From an uncultured Collinsella sp. (GTDB taxonomy: Bacteria > Actinomycetota > Coriobacteriia > Coriobacteriales > Coriobacteriaceae): a stretch of 12,059 nucleotides of DNA. Made by a program: the position numbers and the translations under genes. The stretch lies in the NCBI GenBank assembly GCA_902492825.1, contig CABUMZ010000050.1, forward strand, positions 1-12,059, in the 5' to 3' direction. Below are positions 1 through 6,286 of the stretch, piece by piece. How positions within the stretch are numbered: the stretch's first letter is position 1; the number at the start of each line of letters is the position of its first letter. Under the pieces are notes generated by a model. It was not told where the DNA came from. It worked only from the letters and a program-made list of their open reading frames with translations, and did no database searches.

Positions 1-254
1 CCGGCTTCTCGCTCATGCTGTTGGGCTTTCCCGTCGTGGACGGCTGGCATCTGCTTCCCGCCACGCTCACGGCATTCCCGGGCCTCAACGGCAGCTCGGT
101 GCCCCTCGGCATCTTCTTTGTGTACGGCGGCGTGATGTTCTCTATGCTCACCGCTGTCATCTATTCCATTAAGGGAGGGGTGGCCATTAAACAGGCCATC
201 GCGCATCCCGAGGACGAGGACACCGACTTTCTCAACCCCGAAATCGAAGACTGA
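1..254 (+). CDS. C-terminal fragment of a membrane enzyme, probably a CDP-alcohol phosphatidyltransferase (PgsA-like)
   Basis: The reading frame is open from the left edge (first full codon at position 3) and stops at 254, so this is the 3' end of a gene that begins outside the window. The visible ~84 residues contain a hydrophobic stretch, a loop rich in Pro/Gly, a second membrane segment (around FFVYGGVMFSMLTAVIYSI), then a short charged tail ending in acidic residues. A last helix followed by a Lys/Gly turn resembles the C-terminus of phosphatidylglycerophosphate synthases, which join CDP-diacylglycerol to glycerol-3-phosphate in the membrane. The catalytic CDP-alcohol motif would lie outside the window, so the family is a guess from shape and context. 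A pgsA-type gene is also found near garA in mycobacteria. Any other polytopic membrane protein is possible. Confidence 0.5.
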   Translation, partial: GFSLMLLGFPVVDGWHLLPATLTAFPGLNGSSVPLGIFFVYGGVMFSMLTAVIYSIKGGVAIKQAIAHPEDEDTDFLNPEIED

Positions 255-319
255 TTCATTGGGGTATGATTACATACGGTTCATTCTTTGCGGCGTGTCC
301 GCGTTAGATAGGGGTTGTC

Positions 320-754
320 ATGGACAACAAGGTTAACAATATGCCTCAGAACGATAAGACTGCGGACGCTACCTGCGTTTTCCGCGTTCCTTCGAGCGAT
401 GTCACTGTTCCCGACCTTATGGCCAACGTGCGCATCACCGCTCCGGTTCTGTCCATCGTCAAGGGTCCGCAGACCGGAGCTGCCTTTGAGCTCGAGGACG
501 ACGTGACCACCATCGGCCGCGATCCCGCGAACGGCTTCTTCCTCAACGACATGACTGTCTCGCGCAGCCACGCACGCATTATTCGTGAGGGCCTGGGCGC
601 CCGTATTGAGGATCTGGGCTCGCTCAACGGCACCTGGGTTGACGGCGCCATCGTCAACGGTGCTCCGCTGCACGACGGCTCTTCCGTTCAGATCGGTACG
701 TTCACGCTCATCTACCACGAGAGCACGCCGGAGCGCATCGAAACCGGTGAGTAG
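320..754 (+). CDS. FHA-domain protein, GarA/OdhI-like
   Basis: A 144-residue cytoplasmic protein with a C-terminal forkhead-associated domain that binds phosphothreonine peptides. The FHA signature residues are present: Gly66-Arg67, Ser81-Arg-Ser-His84 and Asn103-Gly-Thr105. The ~40-residue N-terminal tail carries DATCVFR around Thr18. This resembles the ETTSVFR phosphorylation motif of mycobacterial GarA and corynebacterial OdhI, where a Ser/Thr kinase phosphorylates a Thr that then folds back onto the protein's own FHA domain. Here the first Thr of the pair is Ala17 and the second is kept as Thr18. In those relatives the switch controls 2-oxoglutarate and glutamate metabolism; the target here is unknown. 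The start at 320 has AGGGG five bases upstream. The gene ends 3 bp before the FtsR-like gene, the same order as garA/odhI and ftsR in Mycobacterium and Corynebacterium. Confidence 0.88.
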   Translation: MDNKVNNMPQNDKTADATCVFRVPSSDVTVPDLMANVRITAPVLSIVKGPQTGAAFELEDDVTTIGRDPANGFFLNDMTVSRSHARIIREGLGARIEDLGSLNGTWVDGAIVNGAPLHDGSSVQIGTFTLIYHESTPERIETGE

Positions 755-757
755 GTA

Positions 758-1642
758 ATGGCCGAACGCAACTATCTGAGTATCGGCCAAGTCGTCAACC
801 TTCTTCGAGGCGCATACCCCGATCTATCGAACTCAAAAATTAGATTTCTAGAAGATGAGGGGCTCATCACCCCTCATCGTACGCCTAAGGGGTATCGCCA
901 GTACTCCAAGGAAGACGTTGACCGTCTCGAGGTTATCCTGCACCTGCAGAAGACCCGTTACATGCCGCTCAACGTCATTAAGCAGCGCTTGGAAAACGCA
1001 ACGGACCTGTCCACGTTGGCTTACGAGGTTGGTCTTCTGTCTGATGTTCCGCTTAAGACGGAGCCCAAGGAGACGAAGCAAAAGCTGCATCCCATCGAGA
1101 CTATTCCCGACATGCTCGGTGTTGAGATTTCGTTTATCCGCTCCCTTGCCGAGAACGATCTTATCCGCATCATCAAGAGCCCGCAGAACCGTGAACTCGT
1201 CGATGGCCGAGATTTCCCGATTATCCGTTACTGCTCGGAGCTGTCGCGCTTCCACATTGAGCCGCGCAACCTGCGTCAGTACGTATCGTCGGCAAACCGC
1301 GAGTCTTCGATGTTTGAGCAGGTTCTCGTGAGTATGCTCGGCATGGATACCTCCGATGACGAGCGCGACGCCAAGCTCGAGCGCGCTTTTAAGAAGCTGC
1401 ACGACCTCACCGAGGGTGTGCACACCGCGCTCCTTAAGAACCGTGTCTTTGAGTCGCTCAACGCGGTGGTCGAGGATGCTGACATCGATGCTCTCGATGA
1501 GGAGATTGCGCGTTCCGAATCCACCAAGGCTAAAAGCGATGGGGCAAGCGTTCCCGCGGTTACCGCGCATGACGAGTCGCTTGTGCAGCCGTCCAAGGTC
1601 GTCGTCCCCTCGCATAGCTCGTCTGCCAACACGGGTAAATAA
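758..1642 (+). CDS. ftsR: MerR-type transcriptional regulator, FtsR-like
   Basis: A 294-residue DNA-binding protein. Residues about 6-80 form a MerR winged helix-turn-helix, with YLSIGQV at the start, SNSKIRFLEDEGLI as recognition region and GYRQYS as wing. Residues about 113-195 form a second helical module as in the FtsR/Rv1828 family, followed by a charged helix and a low-complexity Ser/Ala tail of ~45 residues that is probably disordered. Corynebacterial FtsR activates ftsZ and affects cell division; the same role here is inference. The start at 758 follows a purine-rich GGTGAGTAGG made from the end of the FHA gene, so the two are almost surely co-transcribed. No metal- or drug-sensing cysteine cluster is visible, which argues against a classical MerR sensor. 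Confidence 0.85.
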   Translation: MAERNYLSIGQVVNLLRGAYPDLSNSKIRFLEDEGLITPHRTPKGYRQYSKEDVDRLEVILHLQKTRYMPLNVIKQRLENATDLSTLAYEVGLLSDVPLKTEPKETKQKLHPIETIPDMLGVEISFIRSLAENDLIRIIKSPQNRELVDGRDFPIIRYCSELSRFHIEPRNLRQYVSSANRESSMFEQVLVSMLGMDTSDDERDAKLERAFKKLHDLTEGVHTALLKNRVFESLNAVVEDADIDALDEEIARSESTKAKSDGASVPAVTAHDESLVQPSKVVVPSHSSSANTGK

Positions 1643-1678
1643 CCGCCGTCCACCCGGCAATCCATGAAAGGTCACGCC

Positions 1679-2209
1679 ATGTACGACTTCGAATCTCATA
1701 TTGTCGATATCCCCGACTATCCCGAGCCCGGAGTCGTCTTTAAGGACATCACGCCGCTCTTTGGCAATCCCGAGGCCCTGAAGGCCATGGTGGATGCCCT
1801 GGCCGAGCATTTTGCTGGCATGGGTATCACCAAGGTCGTAGGACCCGAGGCCCGCGGCTTTATGGTCGGTGTGCCCGTGGCCGTCGCCCTGGGTGCCGGC
1901 TTTGTTCCCGCACGTAAGCCGGGTAAACTGCCGCGCAAGACGGTAAGCGAGAGCTACGAGCTCGAGTATGGAACGGATTCTATCGAGATCCACGCCGATG
2001 CCATCAGCTCTAAAGATACCGTGTTGATTCTGGACGACTTGGTCGCGACGGGCGGAACCGTCGAGGCAACAGGTAAACTGGTGCGAGATATGGGCGCAAA
2101 GCTTGTAGGTTACGGTTGTATCCTTGAGCTTGCGTTTCTCAACCCGCGCAAGAAGCTCACGCCTTCTAACGAGGACGTTGAGCTCTTTAGTCTGGTAACG
2201 GTGGAATAG
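1679..2209 (+). CDS. apt: Adenine phosphoribosyltransferase
   Basis: Encodes 176 residues, the normal length for Apt, a cytoplasmic purine-salvage enzyme converting adenine and PRPP to AMP and pyrophosphate. Family hallmarks are visible in order: the N-terminal DIPDYPEPGVVFKDITPLF segment, GPEARGF in the hood region, ARKPGKLP in the flexible loop, and the PRPP-binding motif VLILDDLVATGGT. An in-frame ATG at 1664 exists, but GAAAGG at 1666-1671 sits seven bases before the ATG at 1679, and the earlier ATG lacks a ribosome site, so 1679 is preferred. The gene follows the FtsR-like gene by 36 bp and precedes the NlpC/P60 gene by 32 bp on the same strand. No terminator is visible in either gap, so it may belong to the same operon. 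Confidence 0.95.
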   Translation: MYDFESHIVDIPDYPEPGVVFKDITPLFGNPEALKAMVDALAEHFAGMGITKVVGPEARGFMVGVPVAVALGAGFVPARKPGKLPRKTVSESYELEYGTDSIEIHADAISSKDTVLILDDLVATGGTVEATGKLVRDMGAKLVGYGCILELAFLNPRKKLTPSNEDVELFSLVTVE

Positions 2210-2241
2210 CCGCTACCCTTAGATACCGGAAAGGAAGCTTC

Positions 2242-3348
2242 ATGCGCACAGCAAATACACACAAAAACATGGCACGCTGCGCTGCTACGGCAACCCTCGC
2301 TTGTGTTTTGGGCCTGGGCCTCGTGGCTCCGGCCTACGCCGATACCGCATCCGACCTTGCCGCTGCTCGTACCAAGCTCGAGCAGATTGGCACCCAAACT
2401 CAGCAAATTCATGAAGAACTCTCCGCACAGACGCAGGAGCTTGATCAGACTGCAGGCGAGATCACGCAAAAGCAGCAAGAGATTGCCGAGGGTCAGGCAA
2501 AGCTTTCGAGCTACGTTGCCGGTGAGTACAAGACCGGCGGTCTGAGTCTCCTTCAGGTTCTGACGGGCGTCGACGATCTGGGCGACATGCTCAACCGTCT
2601 GTTCTACTACGGCAAGGTTTCCGACAAGCAGGCCCAGACCATTCAGGAGGTCAAGGACCTTAAGCAGCAGCTCACCGATAAGCAGACCGAGCAGGAGAAG
2701 AACGTCGCCGCGACGCAGAAGAAGGTCGACGAGCTCAACGCCCAGCAGGCTGAGGCCCAGAGTGTCGTGAACTCCCTGGATTCACAGCTGCAGGCCGAGC
2801 TTGCTGCCGAGGCCGAGGCCAACGCCGCACTGCAGGCTGGCATCAATGCCAGCACCGCCGAAAAGGCCACGGTGAGCAACGACACCGCCGGTACGACCGA
2901 GAACACTCCCGCGCCCACTCCTGCTCCCACGCCGCAGCCTTCGACGCCCACTCCTGCTCCTACGCCGCAGCCTTCGACGCCTGCTCCGGCTCCGACGCCT
3001 TCCGCACCGAGCCAGTCTGTTGATGGCGGCACCGTTGTTTCGCGCGCCTACAGCAAGCTTGGTTGTGCTTATTCCTGGGGCGGCATTGGCCCGAACAGCT
3101 TTGACTGCTCCGGCTTTGTAAGCTACTGCCTCACCGGTCGTTATTGCCGCCTGGGCACCACTGGTACCTTCATGGGCTGGACCCGTGTGTCCGATCCCCA
3201 GCCTGGCGACGTCGTTGTTAACTCTTACCACACCGGCATCTACATTGGTAACGGCCAGATGATCCATGCTTCCGACTACAGCACGGGCGTTATCATCAGC
3301 TCCGTTGCCGCTGGCATGAACAACAATTACATTTTCGTTCGCTACTAA
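2242..3348 (+). CDS. Secreted NlpC/P60 peptidoglycan hydrolase with coiled coil and Pro/Thr linker
   Basis: A 368-residue exported protein. Residues 1-33 are a Sec signal peptide (short basic start, hydrophobic core, APAYA-D cleavage site). Residues ~34-200 are Gln/Glu/Ala-rich heptad-like coiled coil, as in the regulatory N-terminus of RipA/CwlO-type hydrolases. Residues ~220-260 are a Pro/Thr/Ala linker made of tandem repeats. Residues ~262-368 are an NlpC/P60 endopeptidase domain, with Cys289 in FDCSGF, His330 in HTGIYIG and His342 in MIHAS as the likely catalytic triad. Such enzymes cut the stem peptide of peptidoglycan, usually the D-Glu to diamino-acid bond, during growth or daughter-cell separation. 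GGAAAGGAAG precedes the ATG. Its position behind a division regulator (FtsR-like) fits a cell-separation role, but that is inference. Confidence 0.92.
   Translation: MRTANTHKNMARCAATATLACVLGLGLVAPAYADTASDLAAARTKLEQIGTQTQQIHEELSAQTQELDQTAGEITQKQQEIAEGQAKLSSYVAGEYKTGGLSLLQVLTGVDDLGDMLNRLFYYGKVSDKQAQTIQEVKDLKQQLTDKQTEQEKNVAATQKKVDELNAQQAEAQSVVNSLDSQLQAELAAEAEANAALQAGINASTAEKATVSNDTAGTTENTPAPTPAPTPQPSTPTPAPTPQPSTPAPAPTPSAPSQSVDGGTVVSRAYSKLGCAYSWGGIGPNSFDCSGFVSYCLTGRYCRLGTTGTFMGWTRVSDPQPGDVVVNSYHTGIYIGNGQMIHASDYSTGVIISSVAAGMNNNYIFVRY
2914..2979 (+). repeat. Tandem 33-bp coding repeat in the Pro/Thr linker
   Basis: Two head-to-tail 33-bp units (2914-2946 and 2947-2979) differ at a single synonymous base and each encode PTPAPTPQPST. 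A diverged third unit (PAPAPTPSAPS) follows. The repeat lies between the coiled coil and the catalytic domain and probably acts as a flexible spacer. Its length may vary between strains by slippage or recombination. Confidence 0.9.
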
Positions 3349-3374
3349 GCGTTGTAACTCAGCAAACGAAAGTT

Positions 3375-3410
3375 GACCTCGCATCCTTTGGGAGCGAGGT
3401 CCATTGTTTT
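3375..3410 (+). terminator. Rho-independent terminator after the NlpC/P60 gene
   Basis: A perfect 8-bp stem (GACCTCGC at 3375-3382 with GCGAGGTC at 3394-3401), an 11-base loop, then CATTGTTTTAT. It starts 27 bp after the stop codon and closes the rightward transcription unit. Confidence 0.8.
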
Positions 3411-3442
3411 ATCTCGACCGCCCGTTTTGCGTATAAGTAACA

Positions 3443-3463
3443 ATCTAGTTTTGAATACTAGAT
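3443..3463 (+). promoter_or_regulatory. Palindromic putative operator upstream of degV
   Basis: ATCTAGT (3443-3449) and ACTAGAT (3457-3463) form a perfect 7-bp inverted repeat around TTTGAAT. It is centred about 38 bases upstream of the TATAAT element of the degV promoter. Its first 18 bases match 16 of 18 bases upstream of the DUF1836 gene at 5115-5132, which suggests one regulator binds both. Activator or repressor action cannot be told from sequence. Confidence 0.5.
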
Positions 3464-3471
3464 ATGCGCAG

Positions 3472-3510
3472 CATCTTTCCAAAAGATGGCTATAATTGTT
3501 GGGAACAATT
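3472..3510 (+). promoter_or_regulatory. degV promoter with two further inverted repeats
   Basis: A consensus -10 hexamer TATAAT lies at 3491-3496. No good -35 hexamer is found 16-18 bases upstream, which fits an activator-dependent promoter. CATCTT/AAGATG (3472-3477 and 3483-3488, 5-base spacer) occupies the -35 region. AATTGTT-GGG-AACAATT (3494-3510) overlaps the -10 and the expected start site, where a repressor could bind. AGAAAGGA (3511-3518) is the degV ribosome site. Confidence 0.5.
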
Positions 3511-3524
3511 AGAAAGGACCCTCA

Positions 3525-4391
3525 ATGAGCTGGGCACTTATCTCCGATTCGAGCTGCAATCTTCGCGATTGGCAACCAACCGCACCTCATACCACCTTTG
3601 CATTTGCACCCCTTAAGATCCGAGTGGGGGAGCGCGAATTTGTCGACGACCTCTCGCTCGATGTTCACGAGCTTAATAGCGCCGTGCAGGCGGAGTCGAG
3701 CGCGTCTTCGAGCGCCTGTCCAAGCGTAGGGGAGTGGGCCGAACTCTTTAAGCTTGCCGACAAGACGATCTGCATGCCCATCTCGGAGGGCGTCTCGGGA
3801 AGCTACAATGCCGCGGCCACGGCACGCGATATGGTACTTGCCGAGGAGCCCAACCGCCAGATTCATTTGGTCAACTCACGAGCCGCAGGTGGCAAAATGG
3901 ATCTGATCTTCCTGCTGTTCGACCGCTATCTTGCAAGCAACCCGGATACCTCCTTTGAGGACGCCTGCGCTTACTTCGATAGCTTGGAGCAGAACAGCAA
4001 GATTCTATTTAGCCTGTGCAATTACGAAAACCTTGCGAAGGCCGGACGTATCCCTAAGGCGGCCGGCTTTATTGCCAATAAGCTCAATATCCGCATTTTG
4101 GGCACGGCGAGCGAAGCGGGCAAAATTGAACTCGTTGGGCACACGCGTGGCGAAAAGAAGATGCTCACCAAGATTGTCGACACCATGGAGGCCGAGGGCT
4201 TTATCGGCGGCGAGGTCGTTATCGATCACGTTGAGAACGAAGCTGGAGCCCAGGCGCTTGCTGACCGCATTGTCGAGCATTGGCCCGGCTCCAAGACGAT
4301 TGTCATGCCCTGCAACGGCCTAGATTCCTATTACGCCGAGATGCACGGTCTCATCATCGGCTACGGCATGGGCGTGGCTTCGGGCCGATAA
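3525..4391 (+). CDS. DegV family fatty-acid-binding protein (FakB-like)
   Basis: A 288-residue cytoplasmic protein of the DegV fold, the usual length. Members hold a fatty acid in a deep pocket and, as FakB, present it to the kinase FakA for phosphorylation and entry into phospholipid synthesis. Visible features are the N-terminal LISDSSCNL strand, a SACPSVGEW segment (the family's TS.PS.GE motif, around residues 63-71), the SGSYNAA ligand-binding motif at 91-97, and NYENLAKAGRI, matching the family's L..L...GRI helix. No FakA-like gene is present, so the partner must be elsewhere. The gene is alone on its strand, with its own promoter region and a strong terminator, and converges with the DUF1836 regulator. 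Which fatty acid it binds cannot be told. Confidence 0.9.
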   Translation: MSWALISDSSCNLRDWQPTAPHTTFAFAPLKIRVGEREFVDDLSLDVHELNSAVQAESSASSSACPSVGEWAELFKLADKTICMPISEGVSGSYNAAATARDMVLAEEPNRQIHLVNSRAAGGKMDLIFLLFDRYLASNPDTSFEDACAYFDSLEQNSKILFSLCNYENLAKAGRIPKAAGFIANKLNIRILGTASEAGKIELVGHTRGEKKMLTKIVDTMEAEGFIGGEVVIDHVENEAGAQALADRIVEHWPGSKTIVMPCNGLDSYYAEMHGLIIGYGMGVASGR

Positions 4392-4410
4392 TGTCCAGCT
4401 TGACAAACGC

Positions 4411-4451
4411 ACGGGCGGGATAAAGGGCCACTGGCCCTTTATCCCGCCCGT
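4411..4451. terminator. Bidirectional terminator between degV and the DUF1836 gene
   Basis: A 41-base nearly loopless palindrome: ACGGGCGGGATAAAGGGCC (4411-4429) pairs perfectly with 4433-4451. The stem is 18-19 bp and GC-rich. It lies 19 bp after the degV stop and 12 bp after the stop of the convergent DUF1836 gene, so it can serve both. The T-tracts are short (TCTTAT rightward, GCGTTTGT leftward). Confidence 0.75.
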
Positions 4452-4463
4452 CTTATACCTCGG

Positions 4464-5075
4464 TTAGCTATTAAACCCATTAAACTTAAGGTAGCTCATC
4501 AGGTACGCCTTCGAAACGAAAGACGATACCGCACTGCGTACGAGCAGCGACTCGCGCGTAACCTGATGTGCGGTATCGGGCACGGGAGTCTGCTCGACGG
4601 AAAACGCCGCACGAATCGATGCCTCGAGTTGATCGACAACATAATCGAAAGCCGTCGGAGCGTCGTAGCTCAAGCGCTGAATATTAAAGAGCGCCTGAAC
4701 CGCAGCGATGGGCAGCACCTGCTTAAAGATACAAATGGCGATGAGACGCGCAATCTGCTCACGGCCATACTGTTTTTTAACCGGCGCGGGAACGAGGCCG
4801 ACCTTCACGTAGTTATTGATCATCGATGGCGTGATAACGGGCTGCTCTACGCAAATCGAAAGTGGCTCCATCCACAGCGCAACATATTCAATAACCTGAT
4901 CGCGATAGAGCGTTACGTTGGGTAGCTGGTCATAGCGTGGCAGGCTCAATGCGTTAAGTTTACCCACCATATCGGACTGAATAAATGCGTCCGGCAGCAC
5001 CGTCGGTTGAATATCCTCCGGCTTAATGCTGACCGATGTATCGGACATCGGGATAACATGTTTGACGTGGTTCAT
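4464..5075 (-). CDS. DUF1836 (MerR-like helix-turn-helix) putative regulator
   Basis: The protein has 203 residues if started at 5075, where GGAGG (complement of 5082-5086) lies six bases before the ATG. A longer frame to 5255 is open, but it would cover the promoter region and a hairpin, so it is rejected. Residues ~81-123 (ITPSMINNYVKVGLV, then KKQYGREQIARLI) match the DUF1836 pattern, a MerR-like winged helix in which a TP.MINNY helix is followed by a KKKY.R wing. No enzyme motif or membrane segment is seen, so it is probably a cytoplasmic DNA-binding protein. The family is mostly known from Firmicutes and has no settled function. The convergent DegV gene and a motif shared by both upstream regions suggest it controls fatty-acid use; this is inference. 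Confidence 0.8.
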   Translation of the reverse strand: MNHVKHVIPMSDTSVSIKPEDIQPTVLPDAFIQSDMVGKLNALSLPRYDQLPNVTLYRDQVIEYVALWMEPLSICVEQPVITPSMINNYVKVGLVPAPVKKQYGREQIARLIAICIFKQVLPIAAVQALFNIQRLSYDAPTAFDYVVDQLEASIRAAFSVEQTPVPDTAHQVTRESLLVRSAVSSFVSKAYLMSYLKFNGFNS

Positions 5076-5114
5076 CAGAGGCCTCCGTTCGTTTTCTATA
5101 TTGTATTCTAGGTT

Positions 5115-5132
5115 ATCTAGTTTTGGATACCA
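5115..5132 (-). promoter_or_regulatory. Putative operator upstream of the DUF1836 gene, shared with degV
   Basis: On the plus strand 5115-5132 reads ATCTAGTTTTGGATACCA, matching 16 of 18 bases at 3443-3460 upstream of degV. It lies 40-57 bp before the DUF1836 start codon, next to an AT-rich TAGAATACAATATAG stretch on the minus strand that could hold the -10. The second half of the degV palindrome is degraded here (ACCACAT against ACTAGAT). Confidence 0.5.
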
Positions 5133-5147
5133 CATAGCAGCCAAGTA

Positions 5148-5189
5148 AAAGTGGTTGGACTGCACATTGATGCACCGCCCAACCACTTT
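5148..5189 (-). terminator. Terminator-like hairpin downstream of trxB
   Basis: A perfect 11-bp stem (AAAGTGGTTGG at 5148-5158 with CCAACCACTTT at 5179-5189) encloses 20 bases that contain TGCA twice and could extend the hairpin. Read leftward it lies 41 bp after the trxB stop and is followed by TTTACTT, a weak T-tract. It also separates trxB transcription from the DUF1836 promoter region. Confidence 0.65.
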
Positions 5190-5229
5190 GTTAAAAGATA
5201 GCAACTTTACATAATATATATTATCGTAC

Positions 5230-6168
5230 TTATCCGCGTAGGAAGGCGTATGCACTGGTTGCCGCTATAGCACCGTCCGATACGGCCGTCACAACCTGGC
5301 GTAAACGCTTGGAACGAATATCGCCGGCTGCGAATAATCCGGGTGTGCGGGTGGCCATGGAATCATCGGTGACAATGCCGCCGTCGGGAGCCAGATCGAC
5401 TAGGTGCTCAACGAGCTCGGTATGTGGCTGCGTCCCCGTAAAGACAAAAATGCCAAACGAGCCCGGATCAAAAGACTCGGAATACGTTTCACCGGTTGCG
5501 TTGTCCTTAAACGTGATTGTCGTGGGCATCGCTTCACCAGAAAGCTCAACAATACTAGTTTGGTACCTAACTGAAATATTGTCCTTAGCAAGCACCTTAT
5601 TCACAACGCCCTCGGGTGCACGGAACTGATCGCGACGCAGCACGATAGTCACGCTGCTGGCAATGTCGGACAGGAACAGCGCCTCCTCGCATGCCGAATT
5701 GCCGCCTCCGACAACAAAGACCTGCTTGCCACGGAAGAATATGCCGTCACACGTCGCGCAGTACGAAACGCCACGACCGCGATACGTGTCCTCGCCAACA
5801 AAACCCGCAGGACGCGGCGTGGCGCCCATGCACGCAATAACGCTCTTGGCTGCTGTATCGCCCATATCATGATGGATGGTAAATTGTGCCGCATCGGCAT
5901 CGTAATCGACGCCTGTCACCATACTCCATTCAACCTGAGCCCCCAGGCCTTCAGCATGCTGTTGGAACCGCTCACCAAGTTCGGCACCGCTCAGTAGCGG
6001 AATGCCAGGATAATTCTCAATCTCGTTGGACGTGGCAATCTGTCCGCCCGACATGCCCTGCTCAAGGACAGTCGTCGTCAGGTTGGCGCGCGCCGCATAA
6101 ATGGCGGCAGCATAGCCCGCAGGGCCGCCACCGATAATCGCAACATCGATTGTCTGATCGGTAGTCAT
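5230..6168 (-). CDS. trxB: Thioredoxin-disulfide reductase
   Basis: Encodes 312 residues, the usual length for the low-molecular-weight flavoenzyme that moves electrons from NADPH to thioredoxin in the cytoplasm. FAD site GGGPAG at 13-18, redox pair Cys137-Ala-Thr-Cys140, NADPH site GGGNSA at 154-159 followed by an RRDQFRA segment for the phosphate, and the C-terminal FAD motif GLFAAGDIR with RQVVTAVSDG are all present. The start at 6168 is preferred: GAGGA lies six bases upstream and the protein begins directly before the first beta strand. The open frame continues upstream to 6582, but that would cross the divergent promoter region and the neighbouring gene. It is a single-gene unit; thioredoxin is not in the window. 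Confidence 0.95.
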   Translation of the reverse strand: MTTDQTIDVAIIGGGPAGYAAAIYAARANLTTTVLEQGMSGGQIATSNEIENYPGIPLLSGAELGERFQQHAEGLGAQVEWSMVTGVDYDADAAQFTIHHDMGDTAAKSVIACMGATPRPAGFVGEDTYRGRGVSYCATCDGIFFRGKQVFVVGGGNSACEEALFLSDIASSVTIVLRRDQFRAPEGVVNKVLAKDNISVRYQTSIVELSGEAMPTTITFKDNATGETYSESFDPGSFGIFVFTGTQPHTELVEHLVDLAPDGGIVTDDSMATRTPGLFAAGDIRSKRLRQVVTAVSDGAIAATSAYAFLRG

Positions 6169-6286
6169 GAAGAGTCCTCTCGTCGAAACGTTGTCGTTCT
6201 TTGCGCTCATACCCAAATTTACGTGAACGTGACACTCATGCACTACAATGATAAATCCGTGATACAACGTCGAAGGGGAGTTATCG
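6169..6286. promoter_or_regulatory. Divergent promoter region between trxB and the glycosyltransferase gene
   Basis: This 118-bp gap must hold both promoters. A TACAAT at 6244-6249 is a fair -10 for the rightward gene, but no matching -35 is clear. ACGTGA repeats in tandem (6221 and 6226). AAGGGGAG at 6273-6280 is the ribosome site of the rightward gene. No leftward promoter hexamers can be named with confidence. Confidence 0.35.

Noticed and set aside
848..1993. Long 381-residue minus-strand open frame
   Set aside because: It lies antisense to the FtsR-like and apt genes, which have clear family motifs and ribosome sites. Its composition looks like a reverse translation of GC-rich coding sequence and it has no recognisable domain.
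2782..3384. 200-residue minus-strand open frame with Arg-rich repeats
   Set aside because: It is antisense to the NlpC/P60 gene; the Arg/Ser repeats are simply the complement of the Pro/Thr linker.
5076..5255. 60-residue N-terminal extension of the DUF1836 protein
   Set aside because: It crosses the trxB terminator hairpin and the putative operator. GGAGG is placed correctly for 5075.
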